This document shows positions 7,095 to 13,386 of a stretch of 13,386 nt of DNA, in pieces. Position numbers and translations under genes: made by a program. Origin of the DNA: Prevotellaceae bacterium (GTDB taxonomy: Bacteria > Bacteroidota > Bacteroidia > Bacteroidales > UBA932); the NCBI GenBank assembly GCA_031259645.1, contig JAIRLC010000095.1, positions 1-13,386 on the forward strand. The letters are read 5' to 3'. Positions within the stretch are counted from its first letter, which is position 1; the number at the start of each line of letters is the position of its first letter. The notes beneath the pieces were generated by a model, which did not search any database, was not told the origin of the DNA, and saw nothing but the letters and a program-made list of their open reading frames with translations.

Positions 7095-7102
7095 TATCTT
7101 TG
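7095..7102 (+). promoter_or_regulatory. Candidate -7 element for the ppiD-sufB transcript
   Basis: TATCTTTG matches TAnnTTTG exactly, 42 bases before the ATG of the isomerase gene. The bases 19 upstream read GTG rather than TTG, a weak -33. The leader that follows is AT-rich without a Shine-Dalgarno sequence. A nested AT-rich inverted repeat (CTTATA at 7009 with TATAAG at 7045; ATCAAT with ATTGAT at 7031-7044) precedes it and could be an operator or weak terminator. Confidence 0.55.
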
Positions 7103-7144
7103 CTTGCTAAATTTTGAGTTGAAGCATATAAATATAACATAAAT

Positions 7145-9262
7145 ATGGCAGTTTTAGAAAAAATCAGGGTACGCTTTGGAGTGTTTATTACCGCACTTAT
7201 CGGACTTGCGTTGATCTCGTTTGTAATTGATGTGAATACCTTACAAACGGTGATATCCATGTTCTCATCCCGTTATGACGTGGGCGCGGTAGCCGGTAAG
7301 TCAATTTCTTATCAGGATTATCAGAAAAAAGTAGATTACTATTCAGCCGTTAATCAAATGATCATTGGCGCCAACTCTTTGTCGGAAGCCATGCAGGAAA
7401 GGGTGCGCGAACAGGCGTGGCAGGCCTATTTTCAGGAATACGCATTGAATGCGGAATATGAAAAATGCGGCTTGAACATATCGGCCGAAGAATTAACCGA
7501 CCTCATACGTGGACGGTATGTTTCTCCGGTGCTGTACAACGACCCGGTGTTTACCGATGAAACCGGTGAGTTTAGCCGTGCCGCCGTGGTGAATTTCGTG
7601 CAAAGCATCAACAGCGATCCGTCGGGACAGCGCGCCATGTATTGGAACTATGTGGAACAACGCATGAAAGACGCCCAGTTGGCGGAAAAGTATATCGCGT
7701 TGCTCGGACAAAGCGACTACCTGAATGTGTTGCAACTGAAAGATGCTGTGAACAGCCGGAACACGATTGCTGATATTAGCTACATTGTACAGCCTTTGGG
7801 CTTCACCGCCGACACCAGCATCAGGGCGACGGAAGCCGACTTGACGGCGTACTACAAGGCAAACCGGAAAAACTTTGAACAGGAAACCTCGCGCGATGTG
7901 GAATACGTGTCGTTCCCGATAGACCCGTCGGATGAAGATATCCGCCATACGGAAGAGGACGCCGATAACATTTTTGAAGAATTTAAAACAGCCGACGACC
8001 TGAAACAATTTGTTACGTTTAACTCCGACCACCCGTTCGACGACCGTTTCTATAAAAAAGGCGAACTCACTGAAAAGTTAGATTCGTTTGCATTTAACGC
8101 TACATTGAAAAGTATTCTTCCGGTATACCGGGAAGATAATACGTACATCATGGCGCGGGTAGCGGCCATCAGGAATATGCCCGACTCGGTGCAGGTGCGC
8201 CACATTTTAATTTCGCAACAGGGCCGGACAAAAGACGCTGTGAACAAAACCGCCGACAGCTTGCTTACCCTGTTGGAAAGAGGCGGGAATTTCGGTTACT
8301 TGGCGCAACAGTACTCTATTGATCAGGTGGCCAACCGCACCGAAGGCGATTTGGGCTGGATCAAACAAGGCTCGCTCATATCGGCGATGAAAAATTTTGA
8401 AGATACGTGCTTTATCGTACCGAGAAATAAATATTTTAAAGTGGAAGGAAACTACGGCGTGCACGTGGCACAGGTTACGGAACGCAGTGCGGAATATAAG
8501 AAAGTGAAGTTGGCCGTAGTGGAAAAAGTAGCGGAAGCTGGAAAAATCACCATACAAAGTTTATTCACGCAAGCCAATGAATTGGCCGCGTTAAGCCTTA
8601 ACAACTACAACGAATTTGTGCGGCTATCCAATGAAAAAGGATACATCAGGGTGCCTGCCTACAAAATCAGGGAGTCCGATAAAAGCGTGTCGGTATTCGC
8701 CAACGCGCGCGAGCTGGTGCGATGGGTGTATGAAGCGAAAGACCACGAAGTGTCGGCCACGCTGAACTTGAATAACGAATATTTTTTGGTGGCAGCCGTA
8801 ACGGAAATCCGCGAAGCGGGCATTGCGCCTTTTGAACAGGTGCGCGTGGACGTGGAACAAATCGTGCGACGTGAAAAACAGGCTGAAATGTATGCACAAC
8901 GCATCAAAGAAGCCATGAACGGCGCTTCGGATTTAGAGGCGGTGGCCGAAAAATTAAATGTAACCGTAGAAAAAGCGTTGGATGTATCGTTTGGAAATGC
9001 GTCCATCGCGGGCATAGGCACAGAGCCGAAGTTGGAAGGCGCCATAGCCGGCGCGGCTGTTAATACCGTATCCGGCCCGGTGAAAGGAATAAACGGCGTG
9101 TACGCCTTCACGGTTGATACGCGTGAAACCGGCAGCGCCTATACGGAAGAAGATGAAAAAATGCGTCGTCGCCTCGATTATACGCAATACCGTATGTTTG
9201 ATTTTATTTCTGTATTGGAAAAAACCAAAAATGTCGAAGACTGGCGTTTCAGGTATTTTTAG
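7145..9262 (+). CDS. ppiD: Membrane-anchored periplasmic peptidyl-prolyl isomerase (PpiD/SurA-like)
   Basis: Foldase for exported and outer-membrane proteins, 705 residues. A short cytoplasmic N-terminus [10 protein letters not shown] is followed by one membrane segment (about 12-34, [19 protein letters not shown]), which places the rest in the periplasm. A SurA_N-type chaperone region follows: [20 protein letters not shown] at about 47, then helices to about 190. The parvulin domain lies at about 345-450, opening VQVRHILIS and continuing through [28 protein letters not shown] and the closing [10 protein letters not shown] second, poorly conserved parvulin-like region and helical tail complete the protein, an arrangement usual for Bacteroidetes homologues of about 700 residues. 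The stop codon TAG shares its G with the GTG of sufB, so the two are co-transcribed. Similarity to SurA means the exact name is a matter of convention. Confidence 0.9.
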   Translation: MAVLEKIRVRFGVFITALIGLALISFVIDVNTLQTVISMFSSRYDVGAVAGKSISYQDYQKKVDYYSAVNQMIIGANSLSEAMQERVREQAWQAYFQEYALNAEYEKCGLNISAEELTDLIRGRYVSPVLYNDPVFTDETGEFSRAAVVNFVQSINSDPSGQRAMYWNYVEQRMKDAQLAEKYIALLGQSDYLNVLQLKDAVNSRNTIADISYIVQPLGFTADTSIRATEADLTAYYKANRKNFEQETSRDVEYVSFPIDPSDEDIRHTEEDADNIFEEFKTADDLKQFVTFNSDHPFDDRFYKKGELTEKLDSFAFNATLKSILPVYREDNTYIMARVAAIRNMPDSVQVRHILISQQGRTKDAVNKTADSLLTLLERGGNFGYLAQQYSIDQVANRTEGDLGWIKQGSLISAMKNFEDTCFIVPRNKYFKVEGNYGVHVAQVTERSAEYKKVKLAVVEKVAEAGKITIQSLFTQANELAALSLNNYNEFVRLSNEKGYIRVPAYKIRESDKSVSVFANARELVRWVYEAKDHEVSATLNLNNEYFLVAAVTEIREAGIAPFEQVRVDVEQIVRREKQAEMYAQRIKEAMNGASDLEAVAEKLNVTVEKALDVSFGNASIAGIGTEPKLEGAIAGAAVNTVSGPVKGINGVYAFTVDTRETGSAYTEEDEKMRRRLDYTQYRMFDFISVLEKTKNVEDWRFRYF

Positions 9263-10692
9263 TGGAAAACATCTTACACCGGCTCACCCGCTCGGACTAT
9301 AAACACGGCTTTACCACGCCGGTCATCCAGGAATTTATTCCCAAAGGATTAAACGAACATGTCATCCGGTTGATTTCTTCAAAGAAGGAAGAGCCGGCAT
9401 GGATGCTCGATTTTCGCTTGGCGGCCTATCACAAATGGCTCACGATGAAAATGCCGGAGTGGGCGCACCTCACTATTCCGCCTATCGACTATCAAGATAT
9501 TATTTATTATGCCGCGCCGCAAAAAAACGCCGCAGCGCCGGAAGGCGTCGATCCGGAACTGGCCGCCACTTTTGATAAATTGGGCATCCCGCTTACGGAG
9601 CGCGACCTGATGACCGGCGTGGCTGTGGATGCGGTGTTCGACAGTGTTTCGGTGAAGACAACCTACCGCGAATCATTGGCCGAAAAGGGTATTATCTTCT
9701 GTTCGTTCAGCGAGGCGGTGCGCGACTATCCCGATTTGGTGAAAAAGTATTTGGCTAAAATAGTGCCGGCCGGCGACAACTATTTCGCAGCGTTAAACAG
9801 CGCGGTGTTCAGCGACGGCTCATTTTGTTATATCCCGAAAGGCGTGCAGTGCCCTATGGAACTGTCGAGTTATTTCCGCATTAACGCCAAGGGTACCGGC
9901 CAGTTTGAACGCACGTTGATTGTGGCCGACGAGGGAAGCAGCGTAAGTTATCTGGAAGGATGCACAGCGCCGCAGCGCGACGAAAACCAACTACACGCTG
10001 CTGTGGTGGAAATTGTTGTCATGCGCGATGCCGATGTAAAATACTCCACAGTGCAAAACTGGTATCCGGGCGACAAAGAAGGGCGCGGCGGGATTTACAA
10101 CTTTGTAACGAAACGAGGCCTCTGCAAAGGCGAACACAGCCGCCTGTCGTGGACACAGGTGGAAACAGGCTCGGCCATCACATGGAAATACCCAAGCACC
10201 ATTTTGCAGGGCGACCATTCGAGTTCGGAATTTTATTCGGTGGCCGTAACAAACAACCACCAACAAGCCGACACCGGCACGAAGATGATACACATCGGCA
10301 AAAACACCCGCAGCCGCATTGTGAGTAAAGGCATTTCGGCGGGCTGCAGTCAAAATTCCTACCGGGGATTGGTGAAGTTTACACCGAACGCCACCCACGC
10401 CCGCAACTTCTCGCAGTGCGACAGCCTGCTGCTCGGCAGTCACTGCGGGGCGCACACGTTCCCCTACATCGAAAACGAAAACGAAACCGCTGTGGTGGAG
10501 CACGAGGCCACCACTTCAAAAATAGGCGAAGACCAATTGTTTTACTGCAACCAACGCGGCATCGCCACCGAAGACGCCGTAGGGCTCATTGTGAACGGCT
10601 ACGCCCGCGAGGTGTTGAACAAGCTGCCCATGGAATTTGCCGTAGAAGCCCAGAAATTATTGCAGATTTCCCTCGAGGGAAGCGTGGGATGA
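9262..10692 (+). CDS. sufB: Fe-S cluster assembly scaffold SufB
   Basis: Scaffold subunit of the cytoplasmic SufBC2D complex, which receives sulfur from SufS and builds Fe-S clusters. The protein is 476 residues, full length for the family, starting with [20 protein letters not shown] aligns with SufB N-termini, and no ATG occurs before residue 48. Family blocks are [40 protein letters not shown] (Cys234), [39 protein letters not shown] (Cys386), [10 protein letters not shown] and [15 protein letters not shown] (His414, Glu415). By spacing, Cys386 and Glu415 correspond to E. coli Cys405 and Glu434, the catalytic/binding residues; Cys234 probably matches Cys254. Translation may be coupled to the isomerase gene through the TAGTG overlap. 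The usual downstream partners sufC, sufD and sufS are absent from the window: two genes on the opposite strand follow. Confidence 0.96.
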   Translation: MENILHRLTRSDYKHGFTTPVIQEFIPKGLNEHVIRLISSKKEEPAWMLDFRLAAYHKWLTMKMPEWAHLTIPPIDYQDIIYYAAPQKNAAAPEGVDPELAATFDKLGIPLTERDLMTGVAVDAVFDSVSVKTTYRESLAEKGIIFCSFSEAVRDYPDLVKKYLAKIVPAGDNYFAALNSAVFSDGSFCYIPKGVQCPMELSSYFRINAKGTGQFERTLIVADEGSSVSYLEGCTAPQRDENQLHAAVVEIVVMRDADVKYSTVQNWYPGDKEGRGGIYNFVTKRGLCKGEHSRLSWTQVETGSAITWKYPSTILQGDHSSSEFYSVAVTNNHQQADTGTKMIHIGKNTRSRIVSKGISAGCSQNSYRGLVKFTPNATHARNFSQCDSLLLGSHCGAHTFPYIENENETAVVEHEATTSKIGEDQLFYCNQRGIATEDAVGLIVNGYAREVLNKLPMEFAVEAQKLLQISLEGSVG

Positions 10693-10737
10693 AATATATA
10701 GCCCCTTGCAAAATAGTATATTCCTTTTGTGGAAAAG

Positions 10738-10935
10738 CTATGCCATTAAAACGACTTTGGCCGCAGAAATTTCAGAATTTCTTTCTTTGATCAGGTGATT
10801 ATACCTTGCTTCCTCCATGTACTTATTCATTTCAAGCATCGCATCGAAATACTCTTGCCCATCAAAGTACGAAATTTTTTCTTCCTTTGCTAACTCTTCT
10901 TCAATAGCTTCTTTCTGACTGATTTTATTAATCAT
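10738..10935 (-). CDS. Small acidic protein of unknown function (65 residues)
   Basis: I do not recognise this protein. It starts at an ATG lying inside the last codons of the upstream gene (8-base overlap), which argues for translational coupling; an in-frame ATG at 10956 would give 72 residues and a 29-base overlap. It is highly charged (12 Glu, 2 Asp, 7 Lys, 2 Arg; net about -5). It reads as mostly helical: SQKEAIEEELAKEEK, a short turn SYFDGQ, then YFDAMLEMNKYMEEARYNH and a small hydrophobic tail AAKVVLMA. There is no signal peptide, membrane segment, Cys pair or double-Gly leader, so it does not look like a classic C39-processed bacteriocin. As the second gene of a two-gene unit it may be a partner, inhibitor or substrate of the putative peptidase. 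AT-rich like its partner. Its 3' end lies 45 bases from the convergent sufB. Confidence 0.72.
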   Translation of the reverse strand: MINKISQKEAIEEELAKEEKISYFDGQEYFDAMLEMNKYMEEARYNHLIKERNSEISAAKVVLMA

Positions 10936-12400
10936 ACATTTTAAGATTATGTTCAAAAATTTTAAAATTTAAAAATGGCACTATTTTTTTTGTTAATTTA
11001 CCTGTTTTATCTAAATCAACCACATTATCTTTAAAAGCAGCGAGAATCAATGGCTTCCAAAAAAAAGTATTTTTTTCTGTAGCATCAAATACTACAATTC
11101 CATTAGCCATGTTCTGTTTGATAAGGTCTTTTGTACTTATTTCTGCAATCCATATAAATTTTGGCGTTACAGATTCCATCAGAAATATTTTCAGGCTATC
11201 TTGCATAGTTGCATTAAGCGCAATAGTGTCTTTAAACGTTCGGCTTGACGCAAGGAATAATCGTAATACTATTGATGGATTATCGCAATGTAGGAACTTC
11301 AACAAATATTGTAAAAATCGAAAAGCCCAAGTTTTCGCTTCAAAAGCATCCAAATAAATTTTTGTGTATAACGGAACAATGAAATAATTAATCTTGCAGT
11401 CTTTCCATCTACCATCGTTATAATAAAGAGCAGGAGTTTCTATCGGAGCTTTTTGATATATAGGATGATTGTCATCTCCAAAAATAAAATTCTTTTTAAT
11501 CGCATTATAATCATATATATCCCCCGATGCAAAATCCAAGTCCACCTTTGTCGCGTCTATTTTTTCATGTCCAATAACTAACAACGCATGTCCGATTGTT
11601 TTATTTTCCATGGCGGCAATCACAGGAATGCCACTTTCGATATAACAACTCAATAGATTATCAAATTCGTTGCTATATTCGTTCCGGCTATAAATTCTAG
11701 TTCCGAATCCAAACTCTTTCAATGCAAAAGATAGCTGGTTAATCAATAATCCTTTGGACGGCAATTGCCGTTCATAAGATATTTTTTTCAAGGCATGTAC
11801 TATTTTTGAGGGAAGCGTGGGCTTATAATCCGGATATTTATTGCCAAAATATTCCATTATAGCCCATAGCGTTGTTTCTGCGCAAGTAATCGTTTCTGCG
11901 TCCTGGGATGAGTGAGGAAATCCTTCGACAGTAAACTTTTGCCCATTGACGGTGGTATGGTATGTTGCCGTACAAGTTAAAAAATTAGTTGCTTTCAGTG
12001 CGGCTGGTGAAATAATATTCCGCCCAATAATTTGTGGCCAAGTGGGTCTCAACACAATAAACCCTCTGTATTTTTCCTGTAAAAACGAGTACTGGTCGGT
12101 ATTCCAGAAATCCGATTTTGAAATACTCCCTTCAAATAGTGAAATTTTAATGCAATATCTTTTATAATCACTTAACTTTGAAGAATAGTAGCAATAATAA
12201 CTATCCCGATATACCTTATCAACATAATTAGTTTCAACAAGTAAGTAAATAGAATCTTTTAATCTGTCAAAATGATTTTTAACATATTTTTCATATATAT
12301 ATTTAGTGTTTTCACTACTTATGGCAAATTTATCTTGTAATAATTTGGTGATTAATATTTCTCCATTAGTAATTGGGTCTATATACGTTGCTATGTTCAT
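10928..12400 (-). CDS. Putative C39/papain-like cysteine peptidase or acyltransferase, AT-rich accessory gene
   Basis: Predicted cytoplasmic protein of 490 residues, no signal peptide or clear membrane helix. The N-terminal region (1-160) is unassigned, with many Tyr and Lys and ending YRGFIVLRPTWPQIIGRNII. The middle shows a papain-fold signature. Gln166 (SSQD) lies 7 residues before Cys173, which opens CAETTLWAIMEYFG. His271 follows in KTIGHALLVIGHE, and then an acidic pair, Asp309/Asp310, in FIFGDDNHPIY. This order and spacing resembles Peptidase_C39-like and BtrH-N-like proteins, where Cys acts as nucleophile and His as base. The C-terminal third (about 330-490) is a separate unassigned domain. 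The gene is visibly richer in A and T than sufB next door, suggesting transfer. It starts 26 bases from a strong-looking promoter with palindromes and is followed, with overlap, by a 65-residue protein. Catalytic activity is inference; a non-peptidase role such as acyl transfer is possible. Confidence 0.8.
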   Translation of the reverse strand: MNIATYIDPITNGEILITKLLQDKFAISSENTKYIYEKYVKNHFDRLKDSIYLLVETNYVDKVYRDSYYCYYSSKLSDYKRYCIKISLFEGSISKSDFWNTDQYSFLQEKYRGFIVLRPTWPQIIGRNIISPAALKATNFLTCTATYHTTVNGQKFTVEGFPHSSQDAETITCAETTLWAIMEYFGNKYPDYKPTLPSKIVHALKKISYERQLPSKGLLINQLSFALKEFGFGTRIYSRNEYSNEFDNLLSCYIESGIPVIAAMENKTIGHALLVIGHEKIDATKVDLDFASGDIYDYNAIKKNFIFGDDNHPIYQKAPIETPALYYNDGRWKDCKINYFIVPLYTKIYLDAFEAKTWAFRFLQYLLKFLHCDNPSIVLRLFLASSRTFKDTIALNATMQDSLKIFLMESVTPKFIWIAEISTKDLIKQNMANGIVVFDATEKNTFFWKPLILAAFKDNVVDLDKTGKLTKKIVPFLNFKIFEHNLKMYD

Positions 12401-12425
12401 AAATGTAAAGGCACTAAATCATCAA

Positions 12426-12457
12426 CAAAAGTATAATACTTTTTTATACTAACCAAA
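12426..12457 (-). promoter_or_regulatory. Near-consensus Bacteroidetes promoter for the two-gene module
   Basis: Read on the minus strand: TTTG (-33, at 12457-12454), exactly 20 bases, then TACTTTTG (-7, at 12433-12426). Both boxes match TTTG-N19-21-TAnnTTTG perfectly. The ATG of the 490-residue gene follows 25 bases after the -7 box, giving a leader of about 20 bases. This is the best promoter in the window. Confidence 0.75.
12427..12450. promoter_or_regulatory. Nested palindromes over the -7 box and spacer (candidate operator)
   Basis: AAAAGTAT-A-ATACTTTT (12427-12443) is a perfect 8-base inverted repeat around a single base and covers most of the -7 element. AGTATA (12430-12435) and TATACT (12445-12450) form a second, overlapping inverted repeat. 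A dimeric repressor bound here would block the promoter. The sequence is AT-rich, so some symmetry may be chance, and neither protein of the module has an obvious DNA-binding motif. Confidence 0.45.
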
Positions 12458-12671
12458 TAATAATTAATTATTTTCTTTTTCTACAAATAAGTTAATTTTC
12501 AATTTTATTTATAAAATATTATTTTATAGCATATTACATGTATTTATTGGCTTAATCCAACAATTGCCTTTTCCGTTTGGAAAGACGCAGGATTTGCAGA
12601 AGAAACATTTTTTCAATCCAATTTATTTATTGTGTGAACAGACTATAGACAATTAGATGTTAGATATTTTT
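12458..12671. other. AT-rich gene-free stretch
   Basis: From the promoter of the two-gene module to the repeat at 12672 I see no convincing gene. The part at 12458-12540 is almost pure A/T. A 36-codon open stretch on the plus strand (12546-12656) has no start codon or recognisable homology. No tRNA or structured RNA was recognised. Confidence 0.5.
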
Positions 12672-12743
12672 GAACTAAGAGTTAAGAACTAAAATCCGTT
12701 CCCCGTTCTCCCTTTCCCCGACAATTAGTCACATTAGCACATT
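12672..12743 (+). repeat. Second copy of the dispersed heptamer / ACATTAGCAC repeat family
   Basis: GAACTAAGAGTTAAGA at 12672-12687 is identical to 2541-2556, and the heptamers AAGAGTT and AAGAACT follow each other at 12677-12690. A pyrimidine-rich tract (12696-12720, with CCCC runs) comes next. ACATTAGCACATT at 12731-12743 is the reverse complement of the outer end of the right arm at 2948-2960, and its first ten bases equal the start of the left arm. The order heptamers, then ACATTAGCAC is as at 2532-2572, but here no inverted partner is seen. It sits between the accessory module and the 3' end of the paralogous-domain gene. Confidence 0.75.
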
Positions 12744-12834
12744 AACATTGTTCATTGTATCTCAACCCCCGCTCCAGCAAGGCGTGCAGCGGCAAAACAC
12801 TGGTAAAGCAAACTGCTTAACGTAAGGCACACAC

Positions 12835-13386
12835 CTAATCATGCACGCAACGAACGCCATAAGCAGTCGTTTTGGCATAATTAAAGGACACCAACACCAC
12901 AGCGTTTTTGAGCACGTAATTCGTGGCATGAGTCTGTGACGTTTGGCTCGATGACCAAAAGCGCGCTTCGTTTCCGGGTGGGAGTGCATCTCCATTAGAT
13001 CTTGGATTGAAGTGTGCAAAATATAGTGAATGGGTAGCTGTCGGCGAGCACTCCTCAACAATTGTACTATGGCACAAGCATCCACCAACGCCAGCTTGGT
13101 AATCAGTTTGACGAGTAGCCTGCCTTAATAGGCTATATTCGGCGGATGTTGGCATGCGCCAAGGAGTAGGACACGGGTCGTTGGCGGCAGTCCAGTTAGA
13201 GTCTTCATCAATAGTGGTGATGTTCCAAGTACAAGTTCCGGAAGTAGGATAAGGAGTTTTGCGGTTAAATTGATATAATTTCCATGGCGACTTAATCGTA
13301 GCGGAAAAAGTACCCGGCTCATCTACATTATATTTTGCCCACATTAAACCGCCAAGGCATACCCCATCAATACCCTCTTTGTTTTT
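12835..13386 (-). CDS. Fibrobacter succinogenes major paralogous domain protein, C-terminal part
   Basis: The frame is open from the window edge (13386) to TAG at 12835-12837, giving 183 residues. The true start is outside the window; the internal ATG at 13344 is not it, because in-frame family sequence (GIDGVCLGG) precedes it. The domain is recognisable from LMWAKYNVDEPGTF (compare NGVTWAKYNV in relatives), LYQFNRKTPYPTSG, WNITTIDEDSNWTAANDPCP, WRMPTSAEYSLL, FWSSSQTS and the closing YGVRCVHD. Such domains (TIGR02145, Fib_succ_major) are found in exported or surface lipoproteins of Fibrobacter and Bacteroidetes, often several per genome and sometimes after Ig-like repeats; their function is unknown. 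Four Cys residues (for instance in GGCLCHS) could form disulfides, in keeping with an exported protein. No downstream gene follows on this strand within the next 100 bases. Confidence 0.85.
   Translation of the reverse strand, partial: KNKEGIDGVCLGGLMWAKYNVDEPGTFSATIKSPWKLYQFNRKTPYPTSGTCTWNITTIDEDSNWTAANDPCPTPWRMPTSAEYSLLRQATRQTDYQAGVGGCLCHSTIVEECSPTATHSLYFAHFNPRSNGDALPPGNEARFWSSSQTSQTHATNYVLKNAVVLVSFNYAKTTAYGVRCVHD

Noticed and set aside
10738..10935. Bacteriocin or RiPP precursor processed by the C39-like protein
   Set aside because: No double-Gly leader, no Cys/Ser/Thr-rich core and strong net negative charge; kept as a protein of unknown function.
12546..12656. Open stretch of 36 codons on the plus strand with protein-like composition
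   Set aside because: No start codon at its beginning and no recognisable homology; it could be a remnant but cannot be supported.
12798..12818. Small hairpin (AAGCA/TGCTT) after the paralogous-domain gene as a terminator
   Set aside because: Only five base pairs and no T-run, so not supportable.

Overview
The window looks like a chromosomal segment of a member of the Bacteroidetes, most likely order Bacteroidales. Three things point there: promoter -7 elements of the TAnnTTTG type with little sign of Shine-Dalgarno sequences, a run of envelope genes typical of that group (type III pantothenate kinase, outer-membrane beta-barrel, TPR protein, LptC, PpiD-like foldase), and a Fibrobacter-succinogenes-type paralogous domain protein, a family common in Bacteroidales. 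The species cannot be named from the sequence.

Layout. (1) 1-1343, minus strand: 5' part of an L-fucose isomerase gene, cut by the window edge. It diverges from an AraC-family regulator (1507-2376) across a 163-bp region with a good -7 element and repeated GATGTTAT-like motifs, so a regulator/target pair for fucose or a related sugar is likely. (2) 2377-2540: decayed 3' remnant of a glycine C-acetyltransferase gene (kbl), with internal deletions and a frame change. (3) 2532-2960: about 430 bp without a gene, holding heptamer and octamer tandem repeats inside and beside a large imperfect inverted repeat (arms of about 110-120 bp around a loop with a purine-rich tract). (4) 3028-7017, plus strand: tight cluster coaX - beta-barrel outer-membrane protein - TPR protein - lptC, joined by overlaps or gaps of 2-3 bases, so almost certainly one transcript. 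(5) 7145-10692, plus strand: ppiD-like peptidyl-prolyl isomerase whose stop codon shares a base with the GTG start of sufB. No sufC, sufD or sufS follows. (6) 10738-12400, minus strand: an AT-rich two-gene module, made of a 490-residue protein with a C39/papain-like Cys-His-Asp signature and a 65-residue acidic protein overlapping it by 8 bases. It is read from a near-consensus Bacteroidetes promoter that contains nested palindromes. This is the most novel-looking item. (7) 12401-12834: gene-free, AT-rich, with a second copy of the repeat family seen in (3). (8) 12835-13386, minus strand: 3' part of a Fib_succ_major-domain protein.

Function. The left end concerns sugar catabolism. The middle is conserved housekeeping: CoA synthesis, outer-membrane and LPS biogenesis, periplasmic folding, Fe-S assembly. 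The right end is accessory, with a different base composition and repeat sequence, consistent with insertion or rearrangement just after sufB. Functions are read from motifs and remembered family features; no database search was done.
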